From assembly GCA_015521765.1 (NCBI GenBank), contig WANO01000059.1:1-43750 (forward strand): DNA of 43,750 nt, read 5' to 3'. Every line of letters starts with the position of its first letter. Position 1 is the stretch's first letter. The DNA comes from Desulfurococcales archaeon (GTDB lineage Archaea > Thermoproteota > Thermoprotei_A > Sulfolobales > AG1). The position numbers and the translations under genes are program-made. The notes under the pieces were generated by a model. That model did no database searches and was not told the DNA's origin. It saw nothing but the letters and a program-made list of their open reading frames with translations. Positions 7,763 to 16,202 of this stretch are shown one piece after another.

Positions 7763-8628
7763 TGGCCCCCTCTCTTCAGACCATTAACTATTCTTCTCAA
7801 CGTCTTGATCCCTTCCTCATCGAGGCTCCAAAAATGATCCTGTGAAGGAAAGGCTCCCCTCTCGATCTCATCTATATAGCTTCTTAACGCATCAGACACC
7901 ATCTGGTAGAGGTTCAAGTATCTCTTGGCAAATGGTGGCGGGTTAGGGTTGAGCCCAACCAGATCGTGGAAGACCAGGATCTGGCCATCGCACCAGGGCC
8001 CCGAGCCTATACAGATCACCGGTATGCTGAGGAGTCTAGCAAGCTCCCTAGCTATATCGCTATATGTGAACTCGACAATAATTGAGAAGGCACCGGCCTT
8101 CTCCAGCTCTAAAGCAGACTCGAATATATATTTCATTTCATCTTCATCTCGACCCCTAAGCCTCAAGCCTCTAAGAAGAGCTCTCTGGGGATTGAGCCCA
8201 ACATGCCCCATAACTGGTATACCAGCATTGATCATTGCCTCAACCTTATCAATGATCTCTAAGCCACCCTCAACCTTAACAGCGTCGGCACCATGCCTAA
8301 TCAACTCTCCAGCATTTCTCACAGCTTCCCTCTTATCTACCTCATACGTTAGAAAAGGCATGTCAGCAACGATCAGGGATTTAGGGTTGGCGTTCACCAC
8401 ACCCTTTAAATGGTGCACAACCATATCCAGGGTTACCGGGTGAGTAGATCTGAATCCAAGAACAACCATGCCTAGGGAATCCCCAACAAGCAAGCCATCT
8501 ATACCTGCCTCATCCGCAATCCTGGCCTGGAAGTACTCGTAGGCCGTAACCATAGCTATCCTGCGGCCCTTCCTCTTCAGCTTGATGAAATCATGTGGAT
8601 TCATCTTTCTCTCTGGCAAAACAATCAC
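7759..8628 (-). CDS. panB: Ketopantoate hydroxymethyltransferase
   Basis: PanB adds a hydroxymethyl group from methylenetetrahydrofolate (in archaea often a pterin analogue) to 2-oxoisovalerate, giving ketopantoate. The sequence has the family motifs MVTAYEYFQARIADEAGID, LLVGDSLGMVVLG with the metal-binding Asp, VADMPFLTYEV, and HVGLNPQ. The length of 289 residues is standard. The track start at 8628 overlaps panE by 38 bases; an internal ATG (MNPHDF, near 8604) is also plausible. The Asp/Glu residues of the active site appear intact. Confidence 0.95.
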   Translation of the reverse strand: MIVLPERKMNPHDFIKLKRKGRRIAMVTAYEYFQARIADEAGIDGLLVGDSLGMVVLGFRSTHPVTLDMVVHHLKGVVNANPKSLIVADMPFLTYEVDKREAVRNAGELIRHGADAVKVEGGLEIIDKVEAMINAGIPVMGHVGLNPQRALLRGLRLRGRDEDEMKYIFESALELEKAGAFSIIVEFTYSDIARELARLLSIPVICIGSGPWCDGQILVFHDLVGLNPNPPPFAKRYLNLYQMVSDALRSYIDEIERGAFPSQDHFWSLDEEGIKTLRRIVNGLKRGGQ

Positions 8629-9523
8629 TGTAATGGATATACTTAGCTAGATTATATAGCACCCTATTAGCTTTAAGATCCATGTTGAGCCTCTCAGCAA
8701 CCCTTATGAAGTACCCGTTTAGATAGTCTATCTCTATCTCCCTACACTTCAATCGATCTATAAGCATAGAGGAATAATTATCCCCTGTGGCCTCTGCGAT
8801 CCTTAATGTTTCTCTATAGGGGTCCACAGGAAGATCTATACCCACCCTCTCAGCAAGATCTATGAGCTCGCCGACAACAAGCTTCACGATCTGTTTGAGG
8901 TCCTCACTCAATATAGATCGATTCCTAACCCCAGCTATCATGGTTAATGGATTTATAGCCGAATTCACTATAGCTTTAACCCATCTATAAGGCTCGATAG
9001 ACTCTACTGGAGCTAGTTCGAGGTCCCTGAGGTCCCTTACAACGGCCTGGATAAACCGATCCGGCTTTGAGGATACCGGACCTATATAGCTTTTGGATCC
9101 TCCTACAACCATGTATTTATGGTCATTAAGGGGATACGCCCCATGATTAACAACGATGCTGAGAACCCGATCTCCATATCTATCCCTCAACGTCTCAAAT
9201 GCTCCAAACCCGTTTTGTGTAGCTATAATTATTGTGTCGCGACCCAGCTTATCTAGATGCATCAATAGGCTACCTATGCTGTATGATTTAACAGCCAACA
9301 CGACAATGTCTGAATCATTAATCCAGTCCTCAGAATCCAGTACTGTGGGTACCCCTCTAACTCTATGCCCACTGCTCCTTCTTTTATCAAACACCTCTAT
9401 ACTTCTTATCCTAGACCTGTCTCTGAAAACCAGATAGGGTTCGATACCGGATCTGTTTAGATAGTACGCGATCATAGATCCAACAGAACCAACCCCAATA
9501 ACGGCGTATCTAACGCTAATCAC
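8591..9523 (-). CDS. panE: Ketopantoate reductase (2-dehydropantoate 2-reductase)
   Basis: It reduces ketopantoate to pantoate with NAD(P)H. The Rossmann signature YAVIGVGSVGSMIAYYL opens the protein. The catalytic lysine region is KAIVNSAINPLTMIAG, with the Asn, and there is a helical C-terminal domain. The length of 310 residues is typical. The start is GTG 9523. As first gene of the minus-strand operon its promoter must lie in the short gap to the divergent gene at 9564, where ACTATATATAG can be read on either strand. CoA is known to inhibit this step in some archaea; nothing in the sequence shows that here. Confidence 0.93.
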   Translation of the reverse strand: MISVRYAVIGVGSVGSMIAYYLNRSGIEPYLVFRDRSRIRSIEVFDKRRSSGHRVRGVPTVLDSEDWINDSDIVVLAVKSYSIGSLLMHLDKLGRDTIIIATQNGFGAFETLRDRYGDRVLSIVVNHGAYPLNDHKYMVVGGSKSYIGPVSSKPDRFIQAVVRDLRDLELAPVESIEPYRWVKAIVNSAINPLTMIAGVRNRSILSEDLKQIVKLVVGELIDLAERVGIDLPVDPYRETLRIAEATGDNYSSMLIDRLKCREIEIDYLNGYFIRVAERLNMDLKANRVLYNLAKYIHYSDCFAREKDEST

Positions 9524-9530
9524 CCAGTAA

Positions 9531-9540
9531 CTATATATAG
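9531..9540. promoter_or_regulatory. TATA box in the panE/unknown-gene divergent gap
   Basis: CTATATATAG is symmetric, so it can be read on both strands. On the plus strand it places a transcript start at about 9560-9562, exactly on an ATG that is out of frame with the following gene. On the minus strand it lies very close to the panE GTG. Confidence 0.45.
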
Positions 9541-9563
9541 TTAGAGGACTCTAGATATTAAAT

Positions 9564-10037
9564 GGTAGAATCAAGATTATAAGGCTTGGAAAGCCACCTA
9601 GGATAAAGATTCTTGAGGCTCTTGGGGCTTTGGGGGATGGGAGGATAGAGGTTATCGATGATAAGAGGGCCCATGTATATAGCTCTGAGGGGGATAGAAG
9701 ATATACTGTGTACCTAGATACCGATAGGGGCCTTGCGTATAGCGACGATAACGGTACTGTATACAGGAACTATGTTGGCTACCCTATACTGGCTTTCCTA
9801 ATGTATAAGGGGGTCCTCCCTAAAGACGATAGGTTAGTGCAGGCTCTCAAAGGGATCAGGTGGAGACAGCTTAATGAGAGGTATAAGAAATACTATATTG
9901 TTGAGAGGGTAGTGCTTAACATACTTAAGGCTAGAGGCATAGATCCCGAGACTGTGAAGCGGTATATCGATGAGACATACAGGGAGCTGGCCAGGATTAA
10001 TTTATATAAACTGGAGAGGCTGGAGATCGAGAGGTAG
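9564..10037 (+). CDS. Basic protein of unknown function with no in-frame standard start
   Basis: I do not recognise the family. The track begins at TTG 9630, but the same frame is open upstream and reads like protein (GRIKIIRLGKPPRIKILEAL), followed by an acidic, Tyr-rich middle and a Lys/Arg-rich helical C-terminus (YKKYYIVERVVLNILKARG). No ATG, GTG or TTG exists in frame between the stop at 9552 and 9630. The ATG at 9562 is one base out of register; a single extra G would make it read MGRIKII. Coordinates begin at the first codon after that ATG. There is no signal peptide or membrane segment. It ends 31 bases before the epimerase gene. Confidence 0.65.
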   Translation, partial: GRIKIIRLGKPPRIKILEALGALGDGRIEVIDDKRAHVYSSEGDRRYTVYLDTDRGLAYSDDNGTVYRNYVGYPILAFLMYKGVLPKDDRLVQALKGIRWRQLNERYKKYYIVERVVLNILKARGIDPETVKRYIDETYRELARINLYKLERLEIER

Positions 10038-10068
10038 GGAGCGGGGTAGGCGATCTGCGGTGGTTTAG

Positions 10069-11046
10069 TTGAGGATCTTGGTTACGGGAGGCCTAGGATT
10101 TATAGGGTGCTACACCGTATCCGCACTATCCAAGCTTGGGCATCGTGTTTTTGTTGTGGATAACTTCTCGAGATCTAAGATGTGGTGTGAGAGGTATATA
10201 AAGGATAGAGGTTTAGATGTTGTGTTGTTAAGGAGGGATATTCTAGATTTGGAGAGAGGGGACCTCCCCAGCGGGTTAGATGCCGTGGTTCATCTGGCTG
10301 CTTTGATAAATGTCGATGAGTCCATAGAGAAGCCTGAGCTCTACTATAGGATCAATGCATTGGGTACAGTTAGGCTCTACAGCCTGTGTTCAGGAGTGTG
10401 CGGCAGGTTTATCTTTATAAGTTCGGCGAGTGTTTATGGGGACTCCGTGAAGATCCCTGTAGATGAGGATCACCCATACAACCCCATAAATCCCTATGGC
10501 GCGTCCAAAGCCTCTGCTGAGATTGGGATCAGATCCATGTATAGGTCGGGGCGTGGTTCAGAATATATGATGCTTAGGCTCTTCAATGTGTATGGTGTCG
10601 GCCAGAGCATCGAGTATGCTGGGGTTATAGCTAGGTTTGCTGAGAGATTATCTAGGGGTGAGCCTCCCGTGATCTATGGGGATGGACTACAGGTGAGGGA
10701 CTTTATCCATGTTGTTGATGTGGTTAGGGCTATAGCTAGAGCTATCGATGCTGAGGACGGGTTGAATGAGACCTATAATATCGCTTCGGGTAGGGGGGTT
10801 AGGATAAGGGACCTCGCTTACATGATGATCGAGTTAAGCGATCTAAAGATAGAACCCATATATATGGATGCGAAACCCGGTGATGTGCGGATTAGTGTTG
10901 CTTCGATCGCTAAGGCCACTAACGTGCTTGGGTGGTCCCCTATTATGGATTTCAGGTCTGGGATCATGGAGGTGCTTAACTACCATAGATACAGGGATGA
11001 TGATCGCTTATTTAGATCTTTGGATGATATTCCTAAATATATTTAG
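10069..11046 (+). CDS. NAD-dependent nucleotide-sugar epimerase/dehydratase (extended SDR)
   Basis: This extended short-chain dehydrogenase resembles UDP-glucose 4-epimerase and dTDP-glucose dehydratase. It carries the NAD-binding TGGLGFIG (about 6-13), the SSASVYGD segment with the catalytic Ser, and YGASK with the Tyr/Lys pair near residue 145. Its 325 residues fit the class. The start is TTG 10069, preceded by GCGGTGG as ribosome binding site. It probably supplies an activated sugar for surface glycans or S-layer glycosylation. No glycosyltransferase lies beside it, so the actual sugar is open. Confidence 0.88.
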   Translation: MRILVTGGLGFIGCYTVSALSKLGHRVFVVDNFSRSKMWCERYIKDRGLDVVLLRRDILDLERGDLPSGLDAVVHLAALINVDESIEKPELYYRINALGTVRLYSLCSGVCGRFIFISSASVYGDSVKIPVDEDHPYNPINPYGASKASAEIGIRSMYRSGRGSEYMMLRLFNVYGVGQSIEYAGVIARFAERLSRGEPPVIYGDGLQVRDFIHVVDVVRAIARAIDAEDGLNETYNIASGRGVRIRDLAYMMIELSDLKIEPIYMDAKPGDVRISVASIAKATNVLGWSPIMDFRSGIMEVLNYHRYRDDDRLFRSLDDIPKYI

Positions 11047-11105
11047 TGTATTTAGATGGCTTATTTAATTTATAGAGACGGGGAGATCAAGAAAATAATT
11101 GATAC

Positions 11106-11588
11106 TTACACAAACATGGTGAGGAACTCTAGGCTCGACAGTATGATGAGCGATGCTATGGCTACCCCTATCTCGATTGCTATAACGGATCTGGCGAAGC
11201 TTAAGCCCAGCAGGTGTGCGGCTAGGCTCCCGCTCCAGGCACCTGTGGTTGGGAGGGGTATAGATACAAACAGTATCAATCCGGGGACCCCGTAGCGGTC
11301 CACATACTTCTTTGCTCTAGATCTAATCCTTTCCGTTATGTATAGGTAGAGGTCCCGGACAAAGGGTATCTTCCCGCTCACTATTAGGGCTTCAAGCTTC
11401 TGTAGCATGATCAGTATGAGTGGGGCCACAGCCATGTTTCCGGCTATAGCTAGGGCTACCCCTGTGTATCTGCATAGGCTTTCGGATTCTCCGAAAAGTA
11501 TGTATGATAGGGGTATTGCTCCCCTAACCTCGCTTACTGGGAGGATCCCGAGAAGGGTTATGTAGGCTAGGTTTGCGGGACTACACAT
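11106..11588 (-). CDS. Small multidrug-export-like integral membrane protein (COG2426 type)
   Basis: The 160-residue hydrophobic protein has about four membrane segments and the family's early signature ILPVSEVRGAIPLSYILFG. A charged central loop (FVRDLYLYITERIRSRAKKYVDRYG) is followed by the conserved FVSIPLPTTGAWSGSLAAHLLGL. Despite the historical family name, transport of drugs has not been shown for these proteins and the substrate is unknown. It starts 57 bases downstream of gapN on the same strand and may be co-transcribed with it. It ends convergent to the epimerase gene. Confidence 0.82.
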   Translation of the reverse strand: MCSPANLAYITLLGILPVSEVRGAIPLSYILFGESESLCRYTGVALAIAGNMAVAPLILIMLQKLEALIVSGKIPFVRDLYLYITERIRSRAKKYVDRYGVPGLILFVSIPLPTTGAWSGSLAAHLLGLSFARSVIAIEIGVAIASLIILSSLEFLTMFV

Positions 11589-11645
11589 ACTTCTGGACCA
11601 TGGATCATGTTTGGCTTGGTTGTTTTACGGCTGTGTGCTATAGAT

Positions 11646-13187
11646 CTAGAAGTACTCCCAGACTCCTGCACCCTTGTAGTTGTATACTATTGTTTTGTAT
11701 GCGGTTATATACTCGATGGCGTATCCGATGCCCTCTCTTCCTATACCCGATCTTTTTCTCCCCCCGAAGGGGTAGTACCCTATCCCGTGTCTTGGGAAGT
11801 CGTTGATATATACAGCTCCAACCTCTAGGAGTCTTATCGCCTTCCTGATTTTGGATATGTCCTTACCGAAGATCGATGCATCAAGCCCGTAGGGTCTCCC
11901 GTTGCTTAGCTCGATCGCCTCATCTATATCGTTCACCTTCACCAGGAGGGATACAGGGGCAAACACCTCTTTCCAGTATAGGATGGCTCTCTTAACGTTT
12001 GTCTTGCTCATCTCTATTAGTGTGGGCTCCACATACGTTTCCCCAAGCCTCTTGCCGCCATAGAGTATCTTTCCTCCAAGGGCCTTCGCGTCTTCGATCG
12101 CCTTCATCATCTCATCCGCTACCGAGGGGTCTATAAGGGGTCCCATATCCGTCTTCGGGTCCCTGGGGTCCCCGACCTTAACTTTGGCTAGTTGCTCAAC
12201 GATATGCTTCTTGAACTCATCATAAACCGGTTCCTCAACCAGGATCAGCTTTATAGCGTCGCATCTCTGCCCTGAATAGCTGTAGATCCCTCTAACTATC
12301 CTTTCAGCCGCATACTTCGGGTCTGCATCATCCATAACTATAACGGGGTCCCCTCCACCGAGCTCCATGATATAGTGCTTTATCCCGCCCTGCCTGAGGA
12401 CCTCCTCGCCCGTCTCGCTGCTTCCAGTTAGGCTCACCGCCGCGATCCTGCTGTCGGCAACTATCTTACCCATCTCTCTGCCGGGAACGGTTAGCACCGC
12501 TAGAGCATTGGGCGGGTAGCCCGCCTTCTCAAGTAGCTTGGCCAGGAGTATAGCCGGTATAGGGTCTGCCGACGCCGGCTTTATAGCTACAGCATTGCCT
12601 GAGAATACTGTGTAGGCTATCTTGTTTACGGCATCAAACAGTGGGTAGTTGAATGGCGTGATTATAAGAACAACCCCTAGGGGCTCTCTTCTCACAAGCG
12701 CCTCCGTCTCTAATGTCTCCTCGCTCCAGTCTCCTGGTATATAGTCTCCTCTAAGGTTTCTTATGTCGAATGCGGCTTCCTTAAGCCTCTCTATAGATCC
12801 GTGGACCTCGCTCTTGGCTGCCTGGAGCGGCTTTCCGGCGTTCGCTACCAGGACCTGAGTTAGCTCTTCAGAGTATTTATCCATCAGCTCCGCTGTCTTC
12901 TCCAGGATCTTCAACCTCTTGGCTCCGGGGGTGTTTCTTATTGTCCATCTTCCTATTCTGTACAGTATCTCTATGGCCTGATCTATTCTGCTGAAGCTTA
13001 GTTTAGGGACCCTGGCTATTGTGGACATGTCTATCGGTGATTTCACATTGCTGTACTGCTGATCCTCGACCCAGCTTCCGGTAAGGAAGGTTTTAAATAC
13101 TGGGATTCCCTCCTCGTCGATTCTATAGATCTCTTTAAATATATCCGAGGTGAGCTCTAGCTTTACTTTATTCTTTATATCCACCAT
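11646..13187 (-). CDS. gapN: Non-phosphorylating glyceraldehyde-3-phosphate dehydrogenase
   Basis: An aldehyde dehydrogenase that converts glyceraldehyde 3-phosphate directly to 3-phosphoglycerate with NAD(P)+, the standard glycolytic shortcut in Crenarchaeota. The oxyanion Asn region is ITPFNYPLF (177-185), the general base is Glu275 in MELGGGDP and the nucleophile is Cys309 in GQRCD. The length of 513 residues fits. The assignment to GapN rather than another ALDH rests on its resemblance to Sulfolobales-type GapN and is strong but not proved. It is divergent from an Lrp/AsnC gene across 197 bases rich in A/T. Confidence 0.85.
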   Translation of the reverse strand: MVDIKNKVKLELTSDIFKEIYRIDEEGIPVFKTFLTGSWVEDQQYSNVKSPIDMSTIARVPKLSFSRIDQAIEILYRIGRWTIRNTPGAKRLKILEKTAELMDKYSEELTQVLVANAGKPLQAAKSEVHGSIERLKEAAFDIRNLRGDYIPGDWSEETLETEALVRREPLGVVLIITPFNYPLFDAVNKIAYTVFSGNAVAIKPASADPIPAILLAKLLEKAGYPPNALAVLTVPGREMGKIVADSRIAAVSLTGSSETGEEVLRQGGIKHYIMELGGGDPVIVMDDADPKYAAERIVRGIYSYSGQRCDAIKLILVEEPVYDEFKKHIVEQLAKVKVGDPRDPKTDMGPLIDPSVADEMMKAIEDAKALGGKILYGGKRLGETYVEPTLIEMSKTNVKRAILYWKEVFAPVSLLVKVNDIDEAIELSNGRPYGLDASIFGKDISKIRKAIRLLEVGAVYINDFPRHGIGYYPFGGRKRSGIGREGIGYAIEYITAYKTIVYNYKGAGVWEYF

Positions 13188-13357
13188 GATTCATCAATAA
13201 TATGTTTAGTAATATAGATATTATAGATTATATATCTCTGGACTAACATAATGTTTGGTTTCCGTATCCGTAATGGGTGTTTATCTATCTTGAACCTAAA
13301 GCTATTTCTAGGATGCAGATTTTATGTTGGGCTATTCAGATAGGGAACATTGTTTTG

Positions 13358-13365
13358 TATAAAGG
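13358..13365 (+). promoter_or_regulatory. TATA box of the Lrp-like gene
   Basis: TATAAAGG lies about 25 bases before GTG 13385, the spacing of a leaderless crenarchaeal transcript, and supports that start. The rest of the 197-base gapN/Lrp gap is A/T-rich; I could not find a clear Lrp-type palindrome. Confidence 0.5.
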
Positions 13366-13384
13366 TATCGATTTTTAAACTCTC

Positions 13385-13840
13385 GTGGCTTTTAATCATT
13401 ATTGGTGCGAGTTGTTGTCTTCTTTAGATAGTAAGGATAGAAAGATACTTGAGATCCTTAAGATGAATTCTAGAGCCTCATACACTGAGATAGCCAGGCT
13501 TATCGGGTTGAGCGAGACGGCCGTTAGGAAGAGGCTTGCGAAGCTTATTAGTAGGGGTGTGATTAAGAGGTTCACTATAGAGTATAGCCTCGAGGGGGAG
13601 GTTCAGGCTATAGTTCTGGTTAAGACACAGATGCCTCCTCAAACACCCGAGATCTCTTCAAGGATAAGATCTATACCTGGAGTGGAGTTCATATACGAGG
13701 TTACTGGCGAGTACGATATTGTTGTTCTGGTTCGGGGAACCAATATCAACGAGATCAACTCCCATATAGATAAGATAAGATCTATACCTGGCGTGGCTTC
13801 CACATACACCATGATTGTGTTGCGTAAAATCTATGAGTAG
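13385..13840 (+). CDS. Lrp/AsnC family transcription regulator
   Basis: The N-terminal helix-turn-helix (LDSKDRKILEILKMNSRAS, then LSETAVRKRLAKLISRGVI) is the Lrp/AsnC type. The C-terminal half is a RAM ligand-binding domain with GEYDIVVLV, the usual effector-pocket segment. The 151 residues are normal. GTG 13385 fits a TATA box 25 bases upstream; a later TTG just before LDSKD would also give a family-like start. It stands divergent to gapN and 54 bases before tenA. Such regulators often control themselves and neighbours, but targets cannot be read from the sequence. Confidence 0.9.
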   Translation: MAFNHYWCELLSSLDSKDRKILEILKMNSRASYTEIARLIGLSETAVRKRLAKLISRGVIKRFTIEYSLEGEVQAIVLVKTQMPPQTPEISSRIRSIPGVEFIYEVTGEYDIVVLVRGTNINEINSHIDKIRSIPGVASTYTMIVLRKIYE

Positions 13841-13860
13841 ATCCTATTGTATAGCTATAG

Positions 13861-13872
13861 AAATATTATAAG
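13861..13872 (+). promoter_or_regulatory. TATA box of tenA
   Basis: AAATATTATAAG is centred about 28 bases before ATG 13895, so the transcript would be leaderless. This decides the tenA start over TTG 13847 in the ORF track. Confidence 0.5.
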
Positions 13873-13894
13873 TTACCTAACGAATAATAGAATC

Positions 13895-14563
13895 ATGAAG
13901 CCGACCGAGAAGCTGTGGAAAAGTATAGAGGATATATATAAAGCAATAATTACCCACCCATTCATAACTAAATTATCTGATGGAACGCTGGATTTAGAGG
14001 CATTCAAATACTACGTTATCCAGGACTCAATATACCTCAACGGGTTCGCCAGGGCGCTATCTATACTGTCGAGCAAGGCCTACAAGGCCGAATGGGTGAA
14101 CATGTTCGCTAGGCATGCATCCACAGCTATAGAGGTTGAGAGGGCTCTTCATGAATCGTTTATATCTGAGTGGGGTTTACCGAGGCAGCACCTAGATGTG
14201 GGCAACGCCTCCCCGGTTAATTTAGCCTATATAAACCACCTGCTCTCCACGGTTTCTCTCCAGAGCTTTAAGGTTGGCTTGGCCTCTGTGCTCCCATGCT
14301 ACTGGATATATCTCGAGGTTGGTAAATACCTCGAATCTAGGGGGTCGCCAAATAGGTATTACCAGAGGTGGATAGACACCTACTCATCGAAGGAGTATGA
14401 GAAAGTAGTTAGGGAGGTCCTCTCCGTTGCTGATGAGGTTTTTACCCATGTAGATCAGTTTGAGGAGAAGGAGATATATAGGGTATTCAGAATAAGCTCG
14501 ATATATGAATACCTATTTTGGGACTCGGCCTACAGGCTCGAGAAATGGGTTTTTCAGGTGTAG
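13895..14563 (+). CDS. tenA: TenA-type thiaminase II / thiamin salvage enzyme
   Basis: TenA hydrolyses aminopyrimidine breakdown products of thiamin so that the pyrimidine can be salvaged. The helical-bundle family motifs are visible: FKYYVIQDSIYL with the substrate-contact Asp near residue 44, the LPCYWIYLEVGKYL helix carrying the catalytic Cys, and the closing EYLFWDSAYRLEKW block with the Glu. The length of about 222 residues is typical. I start at ATG 13895 because of the TATA box and because the family begins at this point. No other thiamin gene is nearby. Confidence 0.9.
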   Translation: MKPTEKLWKSIEDIYKAIITHPFITKLSDGTLDLEAFKYYVIQDSIYLNGFARALSILSSKAYKAEWVNMFARHASTAIEVERALHESFISEWGLPRQHLDVGNASPVNLAYINHLLSTVSLQSFKVGLASVLPCYWIYLEVGKYLESRGSPNRYYQRWIDTYSSKEYEKVVREVLSVADEVFTHVDQFEEKEIYRVFRISSIYEYLFWDSAYRLEKWVFQV

Positions 14564-14619
14564 CGGTGCGCTAGATCAACAATCCGCTATATCGATACAG
14601 CCAGCACACAGCAAAATAC

Positions 14620-15426
14620 TTACCCCTTGAAGAAGTATGATGAATCAACTATCTTTAGATAGTCGTTAGAAACCTTGTCCGGGCCGAGCTCGCTATTCAC
14701 TTCGAGAACCGCCTGGTCCCAGTTCTTCCCCTCCAGCACCACCTTCTCTACAAGCCGCTTAATAACGTTATCCATGTGGTCCAGCACCACCACATCTCTC
14801 CAGCCGATAAACTTTGAAAGCCCTCTATTAATCAGTGTCTGTGCTATATCCAGTGTATACAGCGAGAAGCAGCTTGCAACAATCATTACTGAGCCCTCCA
14901 CGAACATGCCGTTTAGTCTCTCCTCAAAGAATTTGGGGAGAACCGCTAGATAGGCCTCTGTTGAGTTGAAGGGGAATGCTCTAGTGGCTATCCAGTTTCT
15001 CTTCAGCTCGTTGTATTCATCGCTCCATTTGAGGCCTGTGAACAGCCCGTTTATGGCTCTTAAATTGCCTTCTCTATCTCTATACTCCGCCTTACCCCCG
15101 TGTATTCTCAGTATTATTATCTCGTAGCTGGTTAGGTTCGCGTATAGGGATAGATCAACTTCCTCACCCAGATAGATGTCCACCTCATACCCTTTGCTCC
15201 TAAATAGATCCGCTATATAGTTTATCAGCTCGGGGTTCGGGTAATCGATGGAGAGGCTATCAGCAATCAAGACCCTTCCTTTAGCCGCTGTATTCCTCGC
15301 CTGGAGCTGTGGTTCCTGGGTGTATGTGGCTATATAGTATATCAGGGCGCCCGACACCACTATGGCTATGGCTATTAGAGCCATGAGCCTACTGGATCTT
15401 CTTACTATTCTGAATATGTGGCGCAA
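14620..15426 (-). CDS. Membrane-anchored protein with caspase/CHAT-like His-Cys pattern
   Basis: The 268-residue protein has a basic N-terminus and one hydrophobic helix (about 14-34, LMALIAIAIVVSGALIYYIA), so the bulk should lie outside the cell. After a first strand (RVLIADS) there is a strand ending in His-Gly (IIILRIHGG, His109) and, 75 residues on, a strand ending in Cys (MIVASCFSLY, Cys186). This His-Gly plus Cys arrangement is the clan CD (caspase, gingipain, CHAT) pattern. The following WRDVVVLDHMD and LEGKNWDQAVLEV segments resemble the end of CHAT domains. Start TTG 15426 follows TTATATATA. It is last in a minus-strand series, 75 bases after the hydrolase gene. The protease idea is an inference; I know no named family for it. 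Confidence 0.65.
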   Translation of the reverse strand: MRHIFRIVRRSSRLMALIAIAIVVSGALIYYIATYTQEPQLQARNTAAKGRVLIADSLSIDYPNPELINYIADLFRSKGYEVDIYLGEEVDLSLYANLTSYEIIILRIHGGKAEYRDREGNLRAINGLFTGLKWSDEYNELKRNWIATRAFPFNSTEAYLAVLPKFFEERLNGMFVEGSVMIVASCFSLYTLDIAQTLINRGLSKFIGWRDVVVLDHMDNVIKRLVEKVVLEGKNWDQAVLEVNSELGPDKVSNDYLKIVDSSYFFKG

Positions 15427-15501
15427 TACGATAGCCCTCGCTATATATAATTAAACCTCGTGGTATAAAAATACCGGAGCTTCGCGATCGCTGTTTCCGG
15501 G

Positions 15502-16158
15502 CTAAAGGTTTCTGACCAGTATGTCCGGGTTGATCATGTAGGGGTTGTTGTTTTTCTCATGCCCTATACTGGTTGTGTTCCCGTGTCCGGGATACACCAA
15601 TAGATCATCTGGCAGGTTCCTAAGCATCCTTAAGCTCCTAACCATATCGTGGGGGTTACCCCCGAAATCAATCCTACCTATACCCCCGGCAAAGAGGGTG
15701 TCTCCCGTAAATATCACTCTAGAGCCCAGTATACATACACTCCCCGGTGTGTGCCCGGGTGTCTCTATTATTTTGAACTTCTCTCCACCAACATCTATGG
15801 ATGATAGCTCAACTATGTCTCTATCTATCTCTGGGGGGTCCCCAGGATCTATGCCGAGGTAGCTCCTGGCTATTGCGTATGATTTCTTGATTATCTCCTC
15901 GTCCTTCCTACTCATATAGAAAGGCGCGTCGTACAGCTTCTTCAGCATGTTTACGGCCATTATATGGTCGAAGTGGCCGTGGGTGGCTAGAATCATACCC
16001 ACCTCCAGGTTTAGCCCGTCTATAAGCTTGGCTATTCTATCTCCCTCATCGCCGGGATCTATAACTACAGCTCTCTTTCCGTCGTGTAGTATATAGCAGT
16101 TTGTTTCGAGAGCGCCAACAACTATGGTTTCTATCCTGTAGCCCTCTTCCCTCCCCAT
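15502..16158 (-). CDS. Metallo-beta-lactamase-fold hydrolase (glyoxalase II-like)
   Basis: The five metal-binding motifs of the fold are complete: THGHFDHI (about 59-66), the His in ETPGHTPGSVCI, the Asp in FTGDTLF, and the terminal His in YPGHG. The 218-residue size, without the long C-terminal domain of true glyoxalase II, is that of the small GloB-like hydrolases whose substrates are thioesters or are unknown. The start is ATG 16158, 44 bases after the isomerase gene on the same strand, so it may share that transcript. Confidence 0.88.
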   Translation of the reverse strand: MGREEGYRIETIVVGALETNCYILHDGKRAVVIDPGDEGDRIAKLIDGLNLEVGMILATHGHFDHIMAVNMLKKLYDAPFYMSRKDEEIIKKSYAIARSYLGIDPGDPPEIDRDIVELSSIDVGGEKFKIIETPGHTPGSVCILGSRVIFTGDTLFAGGIGRIDFGGNPHDMVRSLRMLRNLPDDLLVYPGHGNTTSIGHEKNNNPYMINPDILVRNL

Positions 16159-16202
16159 GGTCTCATCTTCAAGCTACTGTTTCGTATACGCCACTGCATC
16201 AT

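Noticed and set aside
7925-8443. 172-aa plus-strand ORF
   Set aside because: Antisense shadow of panB; no coding signal of its own.
11056-11295. 79-aa plus-strand ORF after the epimerase
   Set aside because: It overlaps the minus-strand membrane protein gene, whose hydrophobic pattern and family motif are convincing; only the first few codons look protein-like.
15461-15475. GGTATAAAAATACC palindrome between the hydrolase and the CHAT-like gene
   Set aside because: Short and A/T-rich, of a kind frequent in this genome's promoters; not enough to call an operator.
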